A stretch of DNA of 64,000 nt from Gyromitra esculenta (Eukaryota; Ascomycota; Pezizomycetes; Pezizales; Discinaceae). Positions within the stretch are counted from its first letter, which is position 1, and each line of letters begins with the position of its first letter. The position numbers were made by a program, and so were the translations under genes. The notes under the pieces were generated by a model. That model was given only the letters and a program-made list of their open reading frames with translations, searched no databases and was not told the DNA's origin. The stretch covers positions 1,054,001 through 1,118,000 of the forward strand of contig JBCAML010000001.1 in NCBI GenBank assembly GCA_038503075.1, given 5' to 3'. This document shows, one piece after another, positions 22,164-33,597 of the stretch.

Positions 22164-24085
22164 ATGCCTGACACGAGATCTCAGCAGAGTCCCCTGGCTT
22201 CCAGGAGGAGCACTGAATCCCAAGGTACCACTGATACGGAGTCAAAGGGAAGATCAAGACTAGCTGGTGGTCTGTTTCCGCTGGGCTATAAAGCCGGTTT
22301 CAGCCAATGGGTGGGTTTTATTCTTATTGATTTTGTGATTGGCAATGATGATCACGATGATCGAAATGATTGAAATACTCTTTATTTTTATCTTTTAAAT
22401 TTAATAGCCTTTTACCATTATTACCTAACCCCCAACCCTAATATTTTTGAAACATTTTTACACCTTTAACCTTATCATTCGTTATCACGATTTTATATTT
22501 TATATTTCCAGACCTTCTTAATCATCCGTTCGTTTATTTTCATTTGCCTCTACCCATTTGCTATCACTATATCACGACAAATTACCTGCCTTCCACCACT
22601 CACCATTTATATCATCCTTCTATTTTTATTGCTATTCTTATTATCATCATCGCCCCACCATCCCAACTTCATTATCACAACTATATCCGCTAACTCTTAC
22701 AGTGGACTGCCGTCTCCCCCGCTGCCGCTGAAGCTGCCGTTCTCGGCTTCCTCCCTTTTAACAAAAAACCTCTTCCTGCCCTCTCCCCCGAAGATGGTCA
22801 CTCATCCCCCACCGCTTCTCCTCCAGAAGCAGATCGCTATGGCCCGCGAGAATGTGCATCAAACATGGTTCCGCTCTCGGGCAACAATCGTATAATTAAT
22901 GAATTCACCGTAACTCGCACCTCTGAACCTGACCCCTCCAACCATCTTGTTATGGTTCATGGTTACGGTGCCGGTCTCGCCTTCTACTATCGCAATTACG
23001 ACATGCTCTCTCGGCGGCCCGGATGGAAAATCTGGTCTCTCGACCTTCTTGGATACGGACGAAGCTCCCGTCCCCCCTTCTGTATCAAGAGTAAAGAGCC
23101 AGACGCCAAAATCACCGAAGCCGAAGACTGGTTCATCGACGCTCTCGAGGAATGGCGTAAAATCCGTGGCATCGAGCGCTTCACCCTCCTCGGCCACTCC
23201 TTCGGCGGCTATCTCTCCGTCCGTTACGCCCTCAAGTACAAAAACCGAGTAAACAAATTGATCCTCGTCTCCCCCGTCGGAGTACCAGAGGATCCATACG
23301 CAGTCCGCTCCGATCTTCCTGATAACACAAAGAGCGCGCTTGGACAAGAATATATGCAAACCCAAGAAGAAGCAACCCAATCCAACCCCAACATCCCCGA
23401 CTCCCTCAAAGTTGATTCGGCGGCCCACAAAACTGCCTCCTCAGCTCCCGGCTCCCCTTTAGCATCAACCACCTCCCTCCCCACAACATCCGCAGCACCT
23501 AAATCACCAAACGCAACCCCGCGCCGACCACTGCCAAAATGGCTCGTCTACCTCTGGGAAGCCAACATCTCCCCATTTTCAATCATACGTTGGTCCGGTC
23601 CTTTCGGCCCTCGCCTGGTATCTGGTTGGACATCGCGCCGCTTCTCGCAGCTTCCAGATGCAGAAAGCACCGCGCTGCATGACTACGCGTATTCCCTCTT
23701 CCGCCAACGCGGATCCGGCGAGTATGCACTTGCATATGTCCTCGCACCCGGTGCCTACGCCCGACGACCACTACTGTGGAGAGTCCAGGACTTGGTAGGT
23801 ACGCCGAGTGTGTGGATGTACGGCGAGATGGACTGGATGGATATCGCGGGAGGGTTTGCGGCCGAGGAGAAGATTCGCAATACTGATGTTCCTGAATCGG
23901 AGAAATCCGGGTGGATTGGAGGCAGAGAGTGGCGTGGCGATAAAAAAGGACGTGGTGGGGAGGCGAAAGTGCAGATTGTGAAGAAGGCGGGGCATCACTT
24001 GTATTTGGATGGGTGGGAGGAGTTTAATGGGTTAGTAGTAGAGGAAATGAAGGATGTAGAAGCTAGGGAGAAGACGGCTGTTTAG
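22164..24085 (+). CDS. Alpha/beta hydrolase of the ABHD4/ABHD5 - Cld1/Ict1 group (two exons)
   Basis: Exon 1 is 22164-22310 and exon 2 is 22703-24085, with a long AT-rich intron of 392 bp (GTGGGT to CTAACTCTTACAG). The frame is open across exon 2 well before its internal Met at 22865, and the join produces the family block GFSQWWTAVSPAAAEA followed by VLGFLPF. The product is 509 residues. The fold shows HGYGAGLAFYYRN (oxyanion region), SLDLLGYGRSSRP, the nucleophile elbow GHSFGG (Ser215) and a C-terminal HHLYLD, which fits the acyltransferase motif H-x4-D (H480, D485). A Ser/Ala/Pro-rich insert lies at about residues 250-280. Related proteins are phospholipases or lysophospholipid acyltransferases in mitochondria (Cld1) or the cytosol and lipid droplets (Ict1, ABHD5). 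Which of these reactions applies cannot be read from the sequence. Confidence 0.82.
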
Positions 24086-24841
24086 TTTAACTGTAATGGT
24101 GTTTCTTTTGGTTTTTTTGGTGTTTTTATCTTTATAACTTTTGTTTGCGGGTTTGGTTTAAAATCGTGGAACGGTTTGAGGGAGGGCTGTATATTGGCTG
24201 GGTGGATACCATCTAGAGCGTGATGATAATATTCGTCTCGTGCGTGTCTAATTAATCTAGAAAGTTTTTTCCTTTTAATGCATGGTATGTTAGCGGGTGA
24301 GAATACATGATTATGTTGTTTATTTATGTGGAGAGGCGGGGAGATATTCGAAGACGTCTATTTGATCTGTGATCTACATCTGCTAGTAATGGCGGGCTGT
24401 ATGTATTGTGCTTCCTAGACACGTTGACATCCCATTTACTTGTGTTCTACGTGTCATGGATATCACTTGGTTTTTTGCTGTGGTAAAGTGCAATTTGAAG
24501 CATACGTACGGATGGTAAGGCGAAGTAGTATGGGGGTGAAGTTACCGGTCAACTTATGTCATGAGACATCACTCGAAGATAAAGATTTTTCGGGTGTGAC
24601 TGGTCCCAGGCTATGGGATGAATCTGGTCATCGACACAGCTATTCCTTGTATCTTACAACTTCTACCACTTTTGAGGTCTAGCCAACGGCCACAGAGCAG
24701 CAGCACATTTTAAGTTATGGATAAAGAGAACCACGAGTTTGGTCAATACATGTCAATCCATTTGCGTCTCGTACAATCGTTCCTCATATCCATCGAAAAC
24801 ATATACGATTAACCGTCAAATTATAAAGCAAAGCTCCCCCC
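24086..24841. other. Convergent intergenic region
   Basis: 3' flanks of the hydrolase (+) and the reductase (-). T-rich just after the hydrolase stop, as expected of a 3' UTR. The 80-codon frame at 24440-24682 has no domain. No gene seen. Confidence 0.45.
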
Positions 24842-25995
24842 TTAATCACTCGTAATACGATAAACATACTTAGTAGCCGATGCCTTCCCCTCCTTCAGAT
24901 CCTTCAGACCCTTCCCAATCCCCTCCAATCCACCCTGAACCAACGTCTGCGGATGACCCTGCAGTCTCCCCTGCTCCAGCAGCCGTCCAATATATCTAAA
25001 CATAACATACCCAAACTCCAGATCCTCCAGACCCTTCCCAGTATCGCCTGGATAATGCCCAGCATGCACACTCCCCACCCACGTCAGCAACTTCTCAACC
25101 CCCTCTGGAATATCTGGATAATCCATGCCCGGCTGGATAAGCGCAATCTTGGCCGGCTTTTCCAGCGCCTCAGATACATACACGTACGACTTCTTCTCCG
25201 TGATGGTATCGAACGCTAAATGTGCCTTTTCGCTCCCCAGCGCAGCCTTGATAGCCTCGGTGATGTTCCCTTTGCGGTAGTCGATGATATGGTCCGCTGC
25301 ATTCAGGGACTTGACATAGTCGATCCCAGAGCCCGCAACAGTGATAAGCGGGTGAATATTCGACAGTTTCGCAAACTTAAGAGCGAAAGCGCCGACGGAG
25401 CTGGAGCCGCCGTAGATGATGAGGGGATTACGCTCGCCGTCTGCAGCGGGCTTCCATGGTGGTGGAAGGTTGAGCTGTTGGTACAATGCCACAGCGGCGG
25501 TCATGGCGGCTAGTGGAATAGTTGAGGCTTCTTCGAAAGAGGTGCGTTTGGGGATGTGGAAGGTTGTGTGGGCCGGGGCGATGGCGTATTCGGCGTAGCT
25601 GCCGTGGGGGGTGACCATTACGTGGAATGCGGCGACGCGGTCGCCGGGCTTGAATTCAGTTACGTTGGAGCCAACCTTATGGACGTAGCCGGCGATATCA
25701 TCGCCGCTGTTCATAGACGTGGAGGTCCAGATTGGGTACTAGGGGATTGTTAGGGGATTGTTTCTATTGGGGAGAGGTGTTATGGGAACATACCTTCCAG
25801 TCTTTGGGGTTGCTGTCTGTAGCGACGACTTTAATGAGGACCTCATTTTCCGAAGGTTCACTGGATGGTTTGTGAGTTTGGGAGTGTTCTTTAATAGCAT
25901 GGGATGGCAACTGGGGCTCACGGGACGGGAACTTCTTTCACTTCTATGCCGAAAGGGTTGCCAATGACAAGAACCTCCTTCATGGTGTTCGACAT
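24842..25995 (-). CDS. Zinc-independent MDR-family reductase (enoyl / quinone reductase-like), three exons
   Basis: Exons on the minus strand are 25995-25922, 25860-25794 and 25738-24842. Introns are 61 bp and 55 bp, GT-AG, and the frame is kept. The product is 345 residues. The N-terminal GroES-like domain includes SENEVLIKVVATDSNPKDW and GDDIAGYVHKVGSNV, with FKPGDRVAAF. The Rossmann domain carries IIYGGSSSVGAFALKFAKL, which binds NADPH. The zinc-ligand Cys and the structural zinc Cys cluster are absent, so it belongs to the zinc-independent branch (ToxD-like or trans-acting enoyl reductases, quinone oxidoreductases). Substrate unknown. In polyketide clusters such proteins act as partner enoyl reductases, but no polyketide synthase is present here, so a stand-alone detoxifying reductase is more likely. 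Confidence 0.85.
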
Positions 25996-26691
25996 CGTGT
26001 GATGGTGATGGTTGATTAGGGTAGTAATAGCAACGTTTCCCTTTTGTATGGGGGTATTTATCTGGATAATTAAAATCCCCGTCGAGAAAGAGGAGGTTTA
26101 TATAGAAATTGACGTGGCCCCAGCTTCTTCCACGGGCTTCTTAATGTTCCTAGAGTCCTAGGTCAACTTATTTTGCTCCGCTGGTCCTGCGGAGTGCGTT
26201 TTTGGTAAGCAAGGCCCGGTAAGGTCCGGAGAATTACGTATAAGAGCGATCTCCATGGTTGGCGGGCCTAACTTGGAATCGATAAAAATCATCGTGGGTC
26301 TGCAACTACACAATGACGCCATCGCCGAATGGGATTCGCAGTGGTGACGGGTTACCAATTGAGATCAATTGAGATTATTGTACCGGAGTTACCGTACAGC
26401 CGAATATTGTAAATCGATGAATAATCAACTGCCGCACCGGAGGCTGCGATTTGTCAGTCAACTGGGCACCTAATCTGCTATCGACACTTGCAGTCAAACT
26501 CACTCCCAATAATCAACACGCCTGAGGTCCTGCTATGTTAGCTCACGAGTTCCTTCCTCTCATTTCCCTTTCTTATGGTCACATAGTTTAAATCGTTATT
26601 TCATAAACATCATACACCTCATCTTTAAATTCATGTTCCCCCCTTATTGTTCTCCACCTACAACCTTCTCCCTTCCCTCACACTCCCATCA
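25996..26691. other. Intergenic region with no supported gene
   Basis: Left part is the promoter of the MDR reductase. No domain-bearing frame and no repeat of note. Confidence 0.45.
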
Positions 26692-26874
26692 CTAGGCCAC
26701 GCTACTCCCGTCCTCGCTCGTATTTCCACTCCCGAACGGAGGCGATCCCTTTCGTCGATGCATCTTCCGTGACCAGTAGTGGAATAGTGTCAGGACAAAG
26801 ATCAAGAAGATAATCACACTGATAGTGACACCGATGATGATTCCCGTAGCTTTGGATTGCGACGGTTCAGTCAT
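26692..26874 (-). CDS. Possible single-pass membrane microprotein (60 residues)
   Basis: The frame begins MTEPSQSKATGIIIGVTISV and continues through one hydrophobic helix (about residues 11-33), then a basic stop-transfer stretch SRKMHRRKG and a short Ser/Gly-rich tail. This N-out or C-tail architecture is coherent for a real small membrane protein, and the start is followed by polar residues as expected. There is no homology I recognise, and the length is short enough that chance cannot be excluded. Confidence 0.4.
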   Translation of the reverse strand: MTEPSQSKATGIIIGVTISVIIFLIFVLTLFHYWSRKMHRRKGSPPFGSGNTSEDGSSVA

Positions 26875-29800
26875 AGTTATTGCTCGAAGCTGATAATATT
26901 AAAACAATGCGATAATACGTTGTGAAGTTCGTCAGGTTCGTATCATGAAAGCAGGTAGAGTATCGCTAACGCAGCTGGGCTCCAAAATGATCTGTTTTAT
27001 TTTCCGTCTTCACAAAAAAAAAAAGACAGAATATTCCTTAGCTGTCGAGAAGTCCCTTGACACTTTATAACATTTCCCCTCCTCCTAGGGATAGGATTCC
27101 GATGAGCACTGATCCTCATCAAACTTGTCTTTTTGTCGTGCGGCTAGAAGTCTTCGGCACAACAGCAAATTACACGTCTTGCCGCTTGTGCAGCAACCCT
27201 CTTTTGCTTCCCTCATCTCGCTCATCTCGCTCATCAGGCTTATTTGAGTCTAAGGCAGTACGAGCCACGTCGACTTCTAGTTGGAGAAGTTTTGGTGGTG
27301 GTCGAAATTCTAGATCGCGGGAGGGAAAAAAAACGCCCTCCACCGTTGGACTGTTGCATCGATGATCGAGGGGGTAAAAAATGCACTTCATCAGGATTGA
27401 ACTTCCAATACGCGGGTAAGGCTCTACCATGCATACGTCTGGTTTGCTTTGGGGCACAAGAAGTGGGAGGGGATGATCGATCGTCACGGGTTCATGGGGT
27501 TCTCCGTCAACAAATAGGAATTTTGATATTCCCCCATGCCATAGAGTACCATGGGGAGGACTCATATGAGCAAATTACCTAACAAGCTCAACCGTACCAC
27601 TTTACTTTACAAAGCTCCCGGCAAAACAAATATATATAGAGTACCCCTAAAAAAAATCTCACCCAGTGCAAAAGAGCACTTCTACCGAAGCTTGCAGCTT
27701 TCCACCTTACTTTCCAGAGCATTTCCTTATGCGTATTGTGCATCCGTACCATGTCCACGTCTCTCTTCTCCATTCGTTACCGGGTAATTTTGCTTTCCCC
27801 CTTATCTCGATGCCACGACACACACATCGCTGCCGTTCTTGAACAACTCATAGGTTCCAGTTTTGGTATTCGGGACGGATTTTTCCCAGGCAGGTTTGGC
27901 AGACCCTTGCCGTAGATCTGAAAGGATACAGAATGGTTGGTTGGGAGGTGTATGCATAATTGCGACATGAATCAAATACATGTACCTAGGAGATATCAGA
28001 TGGTTTAGATAATAGACATTTTAGTTTTTCTTGAAATGTTGTTGAGGCTCAAGAGGTTTGTGGAGTCGAACAACTGTGACAAACGGGTCTTGAAGTTTAT
28101 GGTCACGTAAAGATCTGATGGTTTCCGTAGAAACGGACTGTATGGGTAATTGCCGATTGGGCGCGCTGTGTTGTTTTGCCGGGGCACGGATGAGCACTCG
28201 ATTTTTTCGTATTACAAGAACCGTATCCCCAGGGTATCACCATTTTGATAGTCCCGTGCGTAACCTCGTTCTCGTAGATCACTTCGTCACGGGAAATTCA
28301 AAGTGTACGAGTCTTCCGAGGAGTTTGCTATATTCAATTAATCTCTATGTAAACCTGAAAACCTTATTTTATCTGCCAACATACTCAGAACATCTGAGGG
28401 TTTGGGATGTACAAACCAATTGGCCCTACCGCAATTTCTAAGGCCAGCTATGGGGAAGAAGTATCCCCATGCAGCTCGGGAGGATAGCAACATCAACTCC
28501 TGTGGCTCACAGCAACGAGGGAGCTCAACTCTAAATCTCTAAATAGCCTTGACGCGAAGTTTTAGGATCTGGCCTGACAGGAGTACGTATGTGTCTGGTT
28601 TCGGCTCAAGTATGGCTGGCTTTGACCTTTTTTTGAGCACGCCCGTCAAGTCCCTTCTCCTTATTTTCATGTGTATACCTAGCTTACAATGCTCTATAGA
28701 ACACAATGATCGCCAAGATTACGTGACAGTGGCATATAATTGCCGTAACCGGAATCCGCAACTTCAAACCAGAATAGCTATTCTACATCCAACACAACCT
28801 AAATTAGGAAAGGTGCACTAGGATTTTCTATCACAAAGGTACGTGCACGGTAAATCACGTACCGTTCCGCCGCATTGGCTAGAGAATACGCACACGTTTA
28901 AACTGTCTGCGGCATACCGAGAAAGTCAACCGTTTTGACCTTAGTTCGATCGTCTCTGATAGTACAAATTGGGATACTCCAACCATACATACAAAGCTTG
29001 CCAGCAGACTGCTGTCAGGGGTTGCTGATAGCACATAAGGCGCCTCGATACTGGAGAGTGACCCCTCGATTTATTTTTCTTTGGCGTGGATTCGGGGAAA
29101 CCCTAAGCTACATCTAGGTATTGGGTCCAGCTTAGCTCACCGCAGCTATTATCAGCTTGTTTACTCTAGATGCTGTAATCTTAATCTCGTGTACGGCTCG
29201 GTCCGCAGGGACCTAAGGTAGGCAGGTAATTAGTTTATTCTGCTTGTTGTAACTCTATTGCAAAACAATAAAAAAATTTATATGCGCCTAGCTGCATAGA
29301 TGATACAGGCTGACGGCATGTCCCGCATGTAAAGGTAACACGATGTTCGGCATTTGACTTCGGCAGCGTCGCGGCTTAAATATTGCGGCTACTTTATAGA
29401 ATCTACAAATGACCTCCAGAAAAAAACACCCAGGGAACAATTGCGGCAATAGTTTTCGGCAAAACATTGCCTCGGGGATGCGGGCCGCGTGCACTAATCG
29501 ACTACTAGCATATCTACGTTGCATGGTAGTTTTTAAAGTTATTTTGAAGAGAGGAGAGCTTCAACGCACTGCTTTCCACTACAGCTGATAAACACTCTAC
29601 GGCGTTAAGGGACCTTCTCAGATTCTTGGAACATTTCTTTACGGAGCTTATAATGCTCGGGCCCAGCTCGCCATGGAGGTATCGAATGAGAATGGTTCTT
29701 CAGTTATGTCACAAGCTTATAATCCCAGAGTCATCGACTTGCTCAACTAGTACAAGTTTCGTGATTATCATAGGAATCATGTATGATAGCGGCCCAGGAT

Positions 29801-30045
29801 GCGTTTAATCCCAACCGGCTCGTGCCGAACAACCGAGCCCTTAAAAAAAAAGTCTTGCTCGGTAATCGTAATGCCCCACACTCCCTAATAGTGATTTGTC
29901 TATAATAATAAAGGACCTTCAGGTTTTTTTTTTTTTGTATTTCTTTCACTGTGGGTCTACCTTCGTTCATGCAATTGAGTTGCTGCAGTATCTTTCCTTT
30001 TGGCTGTGTGAGCTTCTCAACTGAAACGGAAAAAAAGTCACTGTG
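26875..30045. other. Gene-poor intergenic region of about 3.2 kb
   Basis: Overlapping frames of 60-131 codons are present on both strands without domains. The largest is 27170-27565 (-). Around 27785-27905 on the minus strand a short stretch ending TYELFKNGSDVCVVASR, placed behind a TTTCAG acceptor, resembles a terminal exon, but no convincing upstream exon could be joined. The right end holds the MFS transporter promoter with a T run at about 29920. Confidence 0.45.
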
Positions 30046-31981
30046 ATGGCCGACCTCCAGCTTGAAAAGACATTGTCAATTAGACCGAGTCATTGGTCGA
30101 ACCCGGGGCAGACAGATTATACTGAACCTCTGCCGAATGAAGCGGAGAAGATGGAAGAGAAATATGATGAGAATCCTCATAGAAATATGGTGTACTTTGC
30201 AGTTGGGGATCGTGAAAATCCGTATAATTGGTCTACGGTGTGTTTGTTTTGGTTCATTTGTTCAATTTGACGTCATTTCTGGTGATGCTAATATCAAGGT
30301 CCAGAAACGCAAAATATTCATATCCTTCATTGGTGTTCTTACAGTTTCAAATTCTACTTTCGCCTCTTCCCTTCCATCTGGTGCAATAAGCTTCATACGT
30401 GAGGACCTTGGTATTTCAAGCCCAGTAGTATCATCGCTTACGATTTCACTTTATTTAATCGGATATGTTGTTGGACCTATATTCTTCGCCCCTGTCAGCG
30501 AGTTCTACGGACGAAAATGGGTTTCTGTATTTGCTTTTTCGTGGTTCACTTTGATGTCCATAGGATGTGCTTTGGCACCGAACCTAGGAGCGCTATTAGC
30601 GTTTCGATTTCTGGCAGGTATCGGAGCAAGTGCGCCATTAAGTGTGGTGGGAGGACAGTTAGCAGATATTTGGAATGATCCAGTACAGAGAGGGAGAGGT
30701 ATGATAAAATCATTCTTAATTGTTTTTGTTTTTGTTTTTGTTTTCTACTCGGATATATATTGACATTCTCCCAGCAATGGCTCTGTTCTGTGCGTTCACT
30801 ATGGTTGGTCCAACATTCGCACCTATGATAGGTGGATATGTATCTGCTTCACCAGAGGGTTGGAGAATGGCCTTCTGGATCGGAGTCATCGTGGCTGGTG
30901 TCTCATTCATCCCTCTTCTATTCTTCTGCCCAGAGACATATGGGCCGGTATTACTAGTACGACGCGCACAAAAAATGAGGAAGGAGGGTGATAAGGATGC
31001 TACAGCACCATTAGAGTTGGACGAAAGGTCTCTATTGAGTATATTCGCCACAACATTGACCCGACCATTCAGGATGTTTTGGCAAGAGAGCATCGTGTTC
31101 CTTACTAGTGTCTTCCTGGCTTTGTTATACGGGACCTTTTACCTGTTCTTCACAAGTTACCCTCTTATTTTTCAAGGTTTGTATCACTAGAAGAAATTGC
31201 CCTACACACACACTAATAAACGATTGGAACAGGTATTTATAAATTTTCACCCGGCGACGCTGGTCTTGCATTCCTCCCACTGGTCGTTGGTGGAGCCCTC
31301 GCATGTGCAGTCGCAATGGCGTGGGATCAGTACATTCACCGCCTCCAAAGCGAAAACCCAGATCGGAATATCAGCCCCGAATACCGTCGTCTCCCTATTG
31401 CTTGTCTTGGAGGTGTGATTTACTGCTCCTCGTTGTTCTGGCAAGCATGGACAGCAAAAGAAGGGATACACTGGATAGTCCCCATGCTGGCTGGTGTTCC
31501 CTTCGGATTCGGATTCTGCATCATTTTTACAGCGTTCTTGAACTATTTGGCGGATGCGTACGAGATATATGCAGCTTCTGCAATGGCTGCAACGAGCATG
31601 TGCCGGTCTATGCTTGGAGCTGCTTTCCCGCTGTTTGCTAGTAATAGTATGTTGTTTCCTTTTGAAAGCTCTTATGTATTGGAAACTAATCTTTTGTTGT
31701 ATATAGTGTATAAGGAATTGACGATTCCCTGGGCGTCCAGTCTTCTGGGGTTTGCAGCAGTAGCAATGTCGATCATCCCATATCTGTTCATCAGGAATGG
31801 TAAGTTGCATCTAGCCACGCACCTTTTATTCACTTTAGCTTATTAACAAACTCCAGGTAAAAAAATCCGTGCCAATTCAAAGTTCTGTCAGTTCCTCCTA
31901 GAACGGAAGAGGATCCAGATGGAGGAGGAGGAAGCCCGAGCATCTGCGATGGATTCGCAGATGGATTCCGAAAAGGTTTAA
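30046..31981 (+). CDS. Major facilitator superfamily multidrug transporter (DHA1 type), six exons
   Basis: Exons are 30046-30237, 30299-30698, 30775-31176, 31233-31646, 31707-31799 and 31857-31981. Introns are 61, 76, 56, 60 and 57 bp, all GT-AG with in-frame joins. The product is 541 residues. A cytosolic N-terminus ends RENPYNWST, the usual lead-in to TM1 of this group. TM2-TM3 hold GPIFFAPVSEFYGRKW (motif A region), TM5 holds GPTFAPMIGGYVSASPEGWR (drug/H+ antiporter motif C region), a central loop is charged (MRKEGDKDATA), and TM7-TM12 follow with FPLFASNMYKELTIPWASS before the last segments. The tail is rich in Glu. It is likely a plasma-membrane proton antiporter exporting drugs or polyamines. 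No adjacent biosynthetic genes point to a specific substrate. Confidence 0.88.
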
Positions 31982-32499
31982 CGAGGAGTATATAAGATGA
32001 CGAGCTCGAGAGGAAAAGTTTTTAATGAGTGATTTTTTTTTAATGGTATATAGATGCTTATGTTGTAAAAATAGTGTTCGTATTTAAGTGTAATTTATGT
32101 TTGAAGCTTATTTTTTTTCCCTGAAAAAGGTGCTTCCTAATAATGATTGTGTAGGGAAATTTATGTAGTAGTTGGTTATATATCTTATGTACATGTTATT
32201 AGAAAATGACGCCATCTGATCTACATATGTTTCTAAAAGCAGGAATTGAACACCCACATAGCCAAATGGAATGATTGCGATGGTACTTCGTTAGTTGATG
32301 GGTTCCGGGCCGAGCCACGTAGGGCATGTAACAGAACTGATAGCTGGGCTGGTTTTGAGAACTCGGTGATGGGTGTTCTCTATTGGTCGGACTACTATAT
32401 TAGTGATGGTTTTCGTCCGTATCACCTTTTCTCAACAATACTATTCCTCGAGTGATGTCTTGTGGATAATGTTACGTTCTACCAGCCACCACCAACTTA
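31982..32499. other. Intergenic region, 3' flank of the MFS transporter
   Basis: AT-rich, with T8-9 runs at about 32032 and 32110 that may lie in the 3' UTR. No gene seen. Confidence 0.4.
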
Positions 32500-32758
32500 G
32501 GGAGCGTTCGGGAAATCTGAGAACTGGAAACGGCGTTTTGTGAAAACTCCGTTTGCCAGTGGAAAACCGAGAAATATTGAAACGGGGTTTTGTGGAAAAA
32601 AAAGTAGGTACGAGCTACTTTTTTTTTGAAACGGAGTTTGACTATATAACGACGTTTTCTCCTGCCTTCACTAGGCGTGCCGCACACTCAAAAAAATAAC
32701 TCGAAGCGGAGTTTTTACCCCAAAATAACTCCGTTTTGGCCATTTCCCGAACGCGTCA
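32500..32758. mobile_element. PIF/Harbinger-like MITE, 259 bp, with TTA target duplication
   Basis: The left end GGGAGCGTTCGGGAAAT (from 32500) and the reverse complement of the right end TGACGCGTTCGGGAAAT (ending 32758) share 13 consecutive bases GCGTTCGGGAAAT. Both sides are flanked by TTA (32497-32499 and 32759-32761), the 3-bp TWA duplication typical of PIF/Harbinger. Inside, GAAACGG and AACTCCGTTT motifs recur in both orientations. No coding capacity. Confidence 0.7.
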
Positions 32759-33597
32759 TTAGCATCTGTTTAGCTTGTTCAAAATCAACTTCATCAGTGG
32801 TTAAGAATCATCAAAACGAGTCTGGAGTTTATGGTAAACCTAATGGCGGGAAATGGTGATTTACACAAGTATTACAAAAATATTTCGCTTGCCGACTAAT
32901 CTTCGTGACTCCAATGGTCAACAACCACCAAGTCTATAAAAACACTGACGCGAGATCCCTTGGGCAAAATGTAACACATCAAACTCTTATAGTTAAAATT
33001 TGATATCATTCTCATAGTTAGCTATAAACAAAGCCTAAAAAGATACGCAAAACTTAGAGCCAAAGAAGCTCTTTGTGAAATTGACTAAAGGTGGAGTGAA
33101 AGGAATCCTCGTTGGTAGAATATACAACTGTAGATACACGACAGTCGAAGCAATAAGGCACAGTATGAAGAGAGATGATAGATCTATGTGAACACTACAA
33201 CACATGGTCCATTACAAAACAGGATTCCAAACAAGGAAATACAAAGAAAACCCCAAGCAGAAAGAAAAAAAGACACCACGATCCATCTTCCGTAAGCCGC
33301 CACAATAATTGTTATTCGCTCACAGTATAAAAAACTTGAATACAGACAAGAAATGAATAAAATAAACACGCTACTCCAAATCCATGCATAAAGACAGCGG
33401 GAAAGAACACGAATTAATTACCGCCCCTAACAAAAAAATACCATCCCTCTTGTTTTTTGAAAAGGCCCATACAACCCCCACGTGAATCGCAAACTCATCA
33501 CTTCTTCCCTTATATTCTATCAAGAAGCATGTTTATAGATTTCCGCCCAGGATTGCTTCCGTAGCTGCAGAAGAGGTATTAGCAAACGTATCAAAGG
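32759..33597. other. Intergenic region, 3' flank of the class V chitin synthase
   Basis: AT-rich sequence without a supported gene. The 61-codon minus-strand frame at 33184-33369 is only hydrophobic and is not called. Confidence 0.4.

Noticed and set aside
27170..27565. 131-codon minus-strand frame
   Set aside because: Overlapped by several equally long frames in other phases, with no domain and an Arg/Asp simple repeat near its end.
27780..28330. Possible spliced small secreted protein on the minus strand ending TYELFKNGSDVCVVASR
   Set aside because: The last exon looks plausible behind a TTTCAG acceptor, but every upstream frame I tried to join has stops or no donor in phase, and no start could be fixed.
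22000..33000. A biosynthetic gene cluster made of the hydrolase, the MDR reductase and the MFS transporter
   Set aside because: No polyketide, peptide or terpene synthase or pathway regulator is present, and the genes are separated by kilobases of empty sequence.
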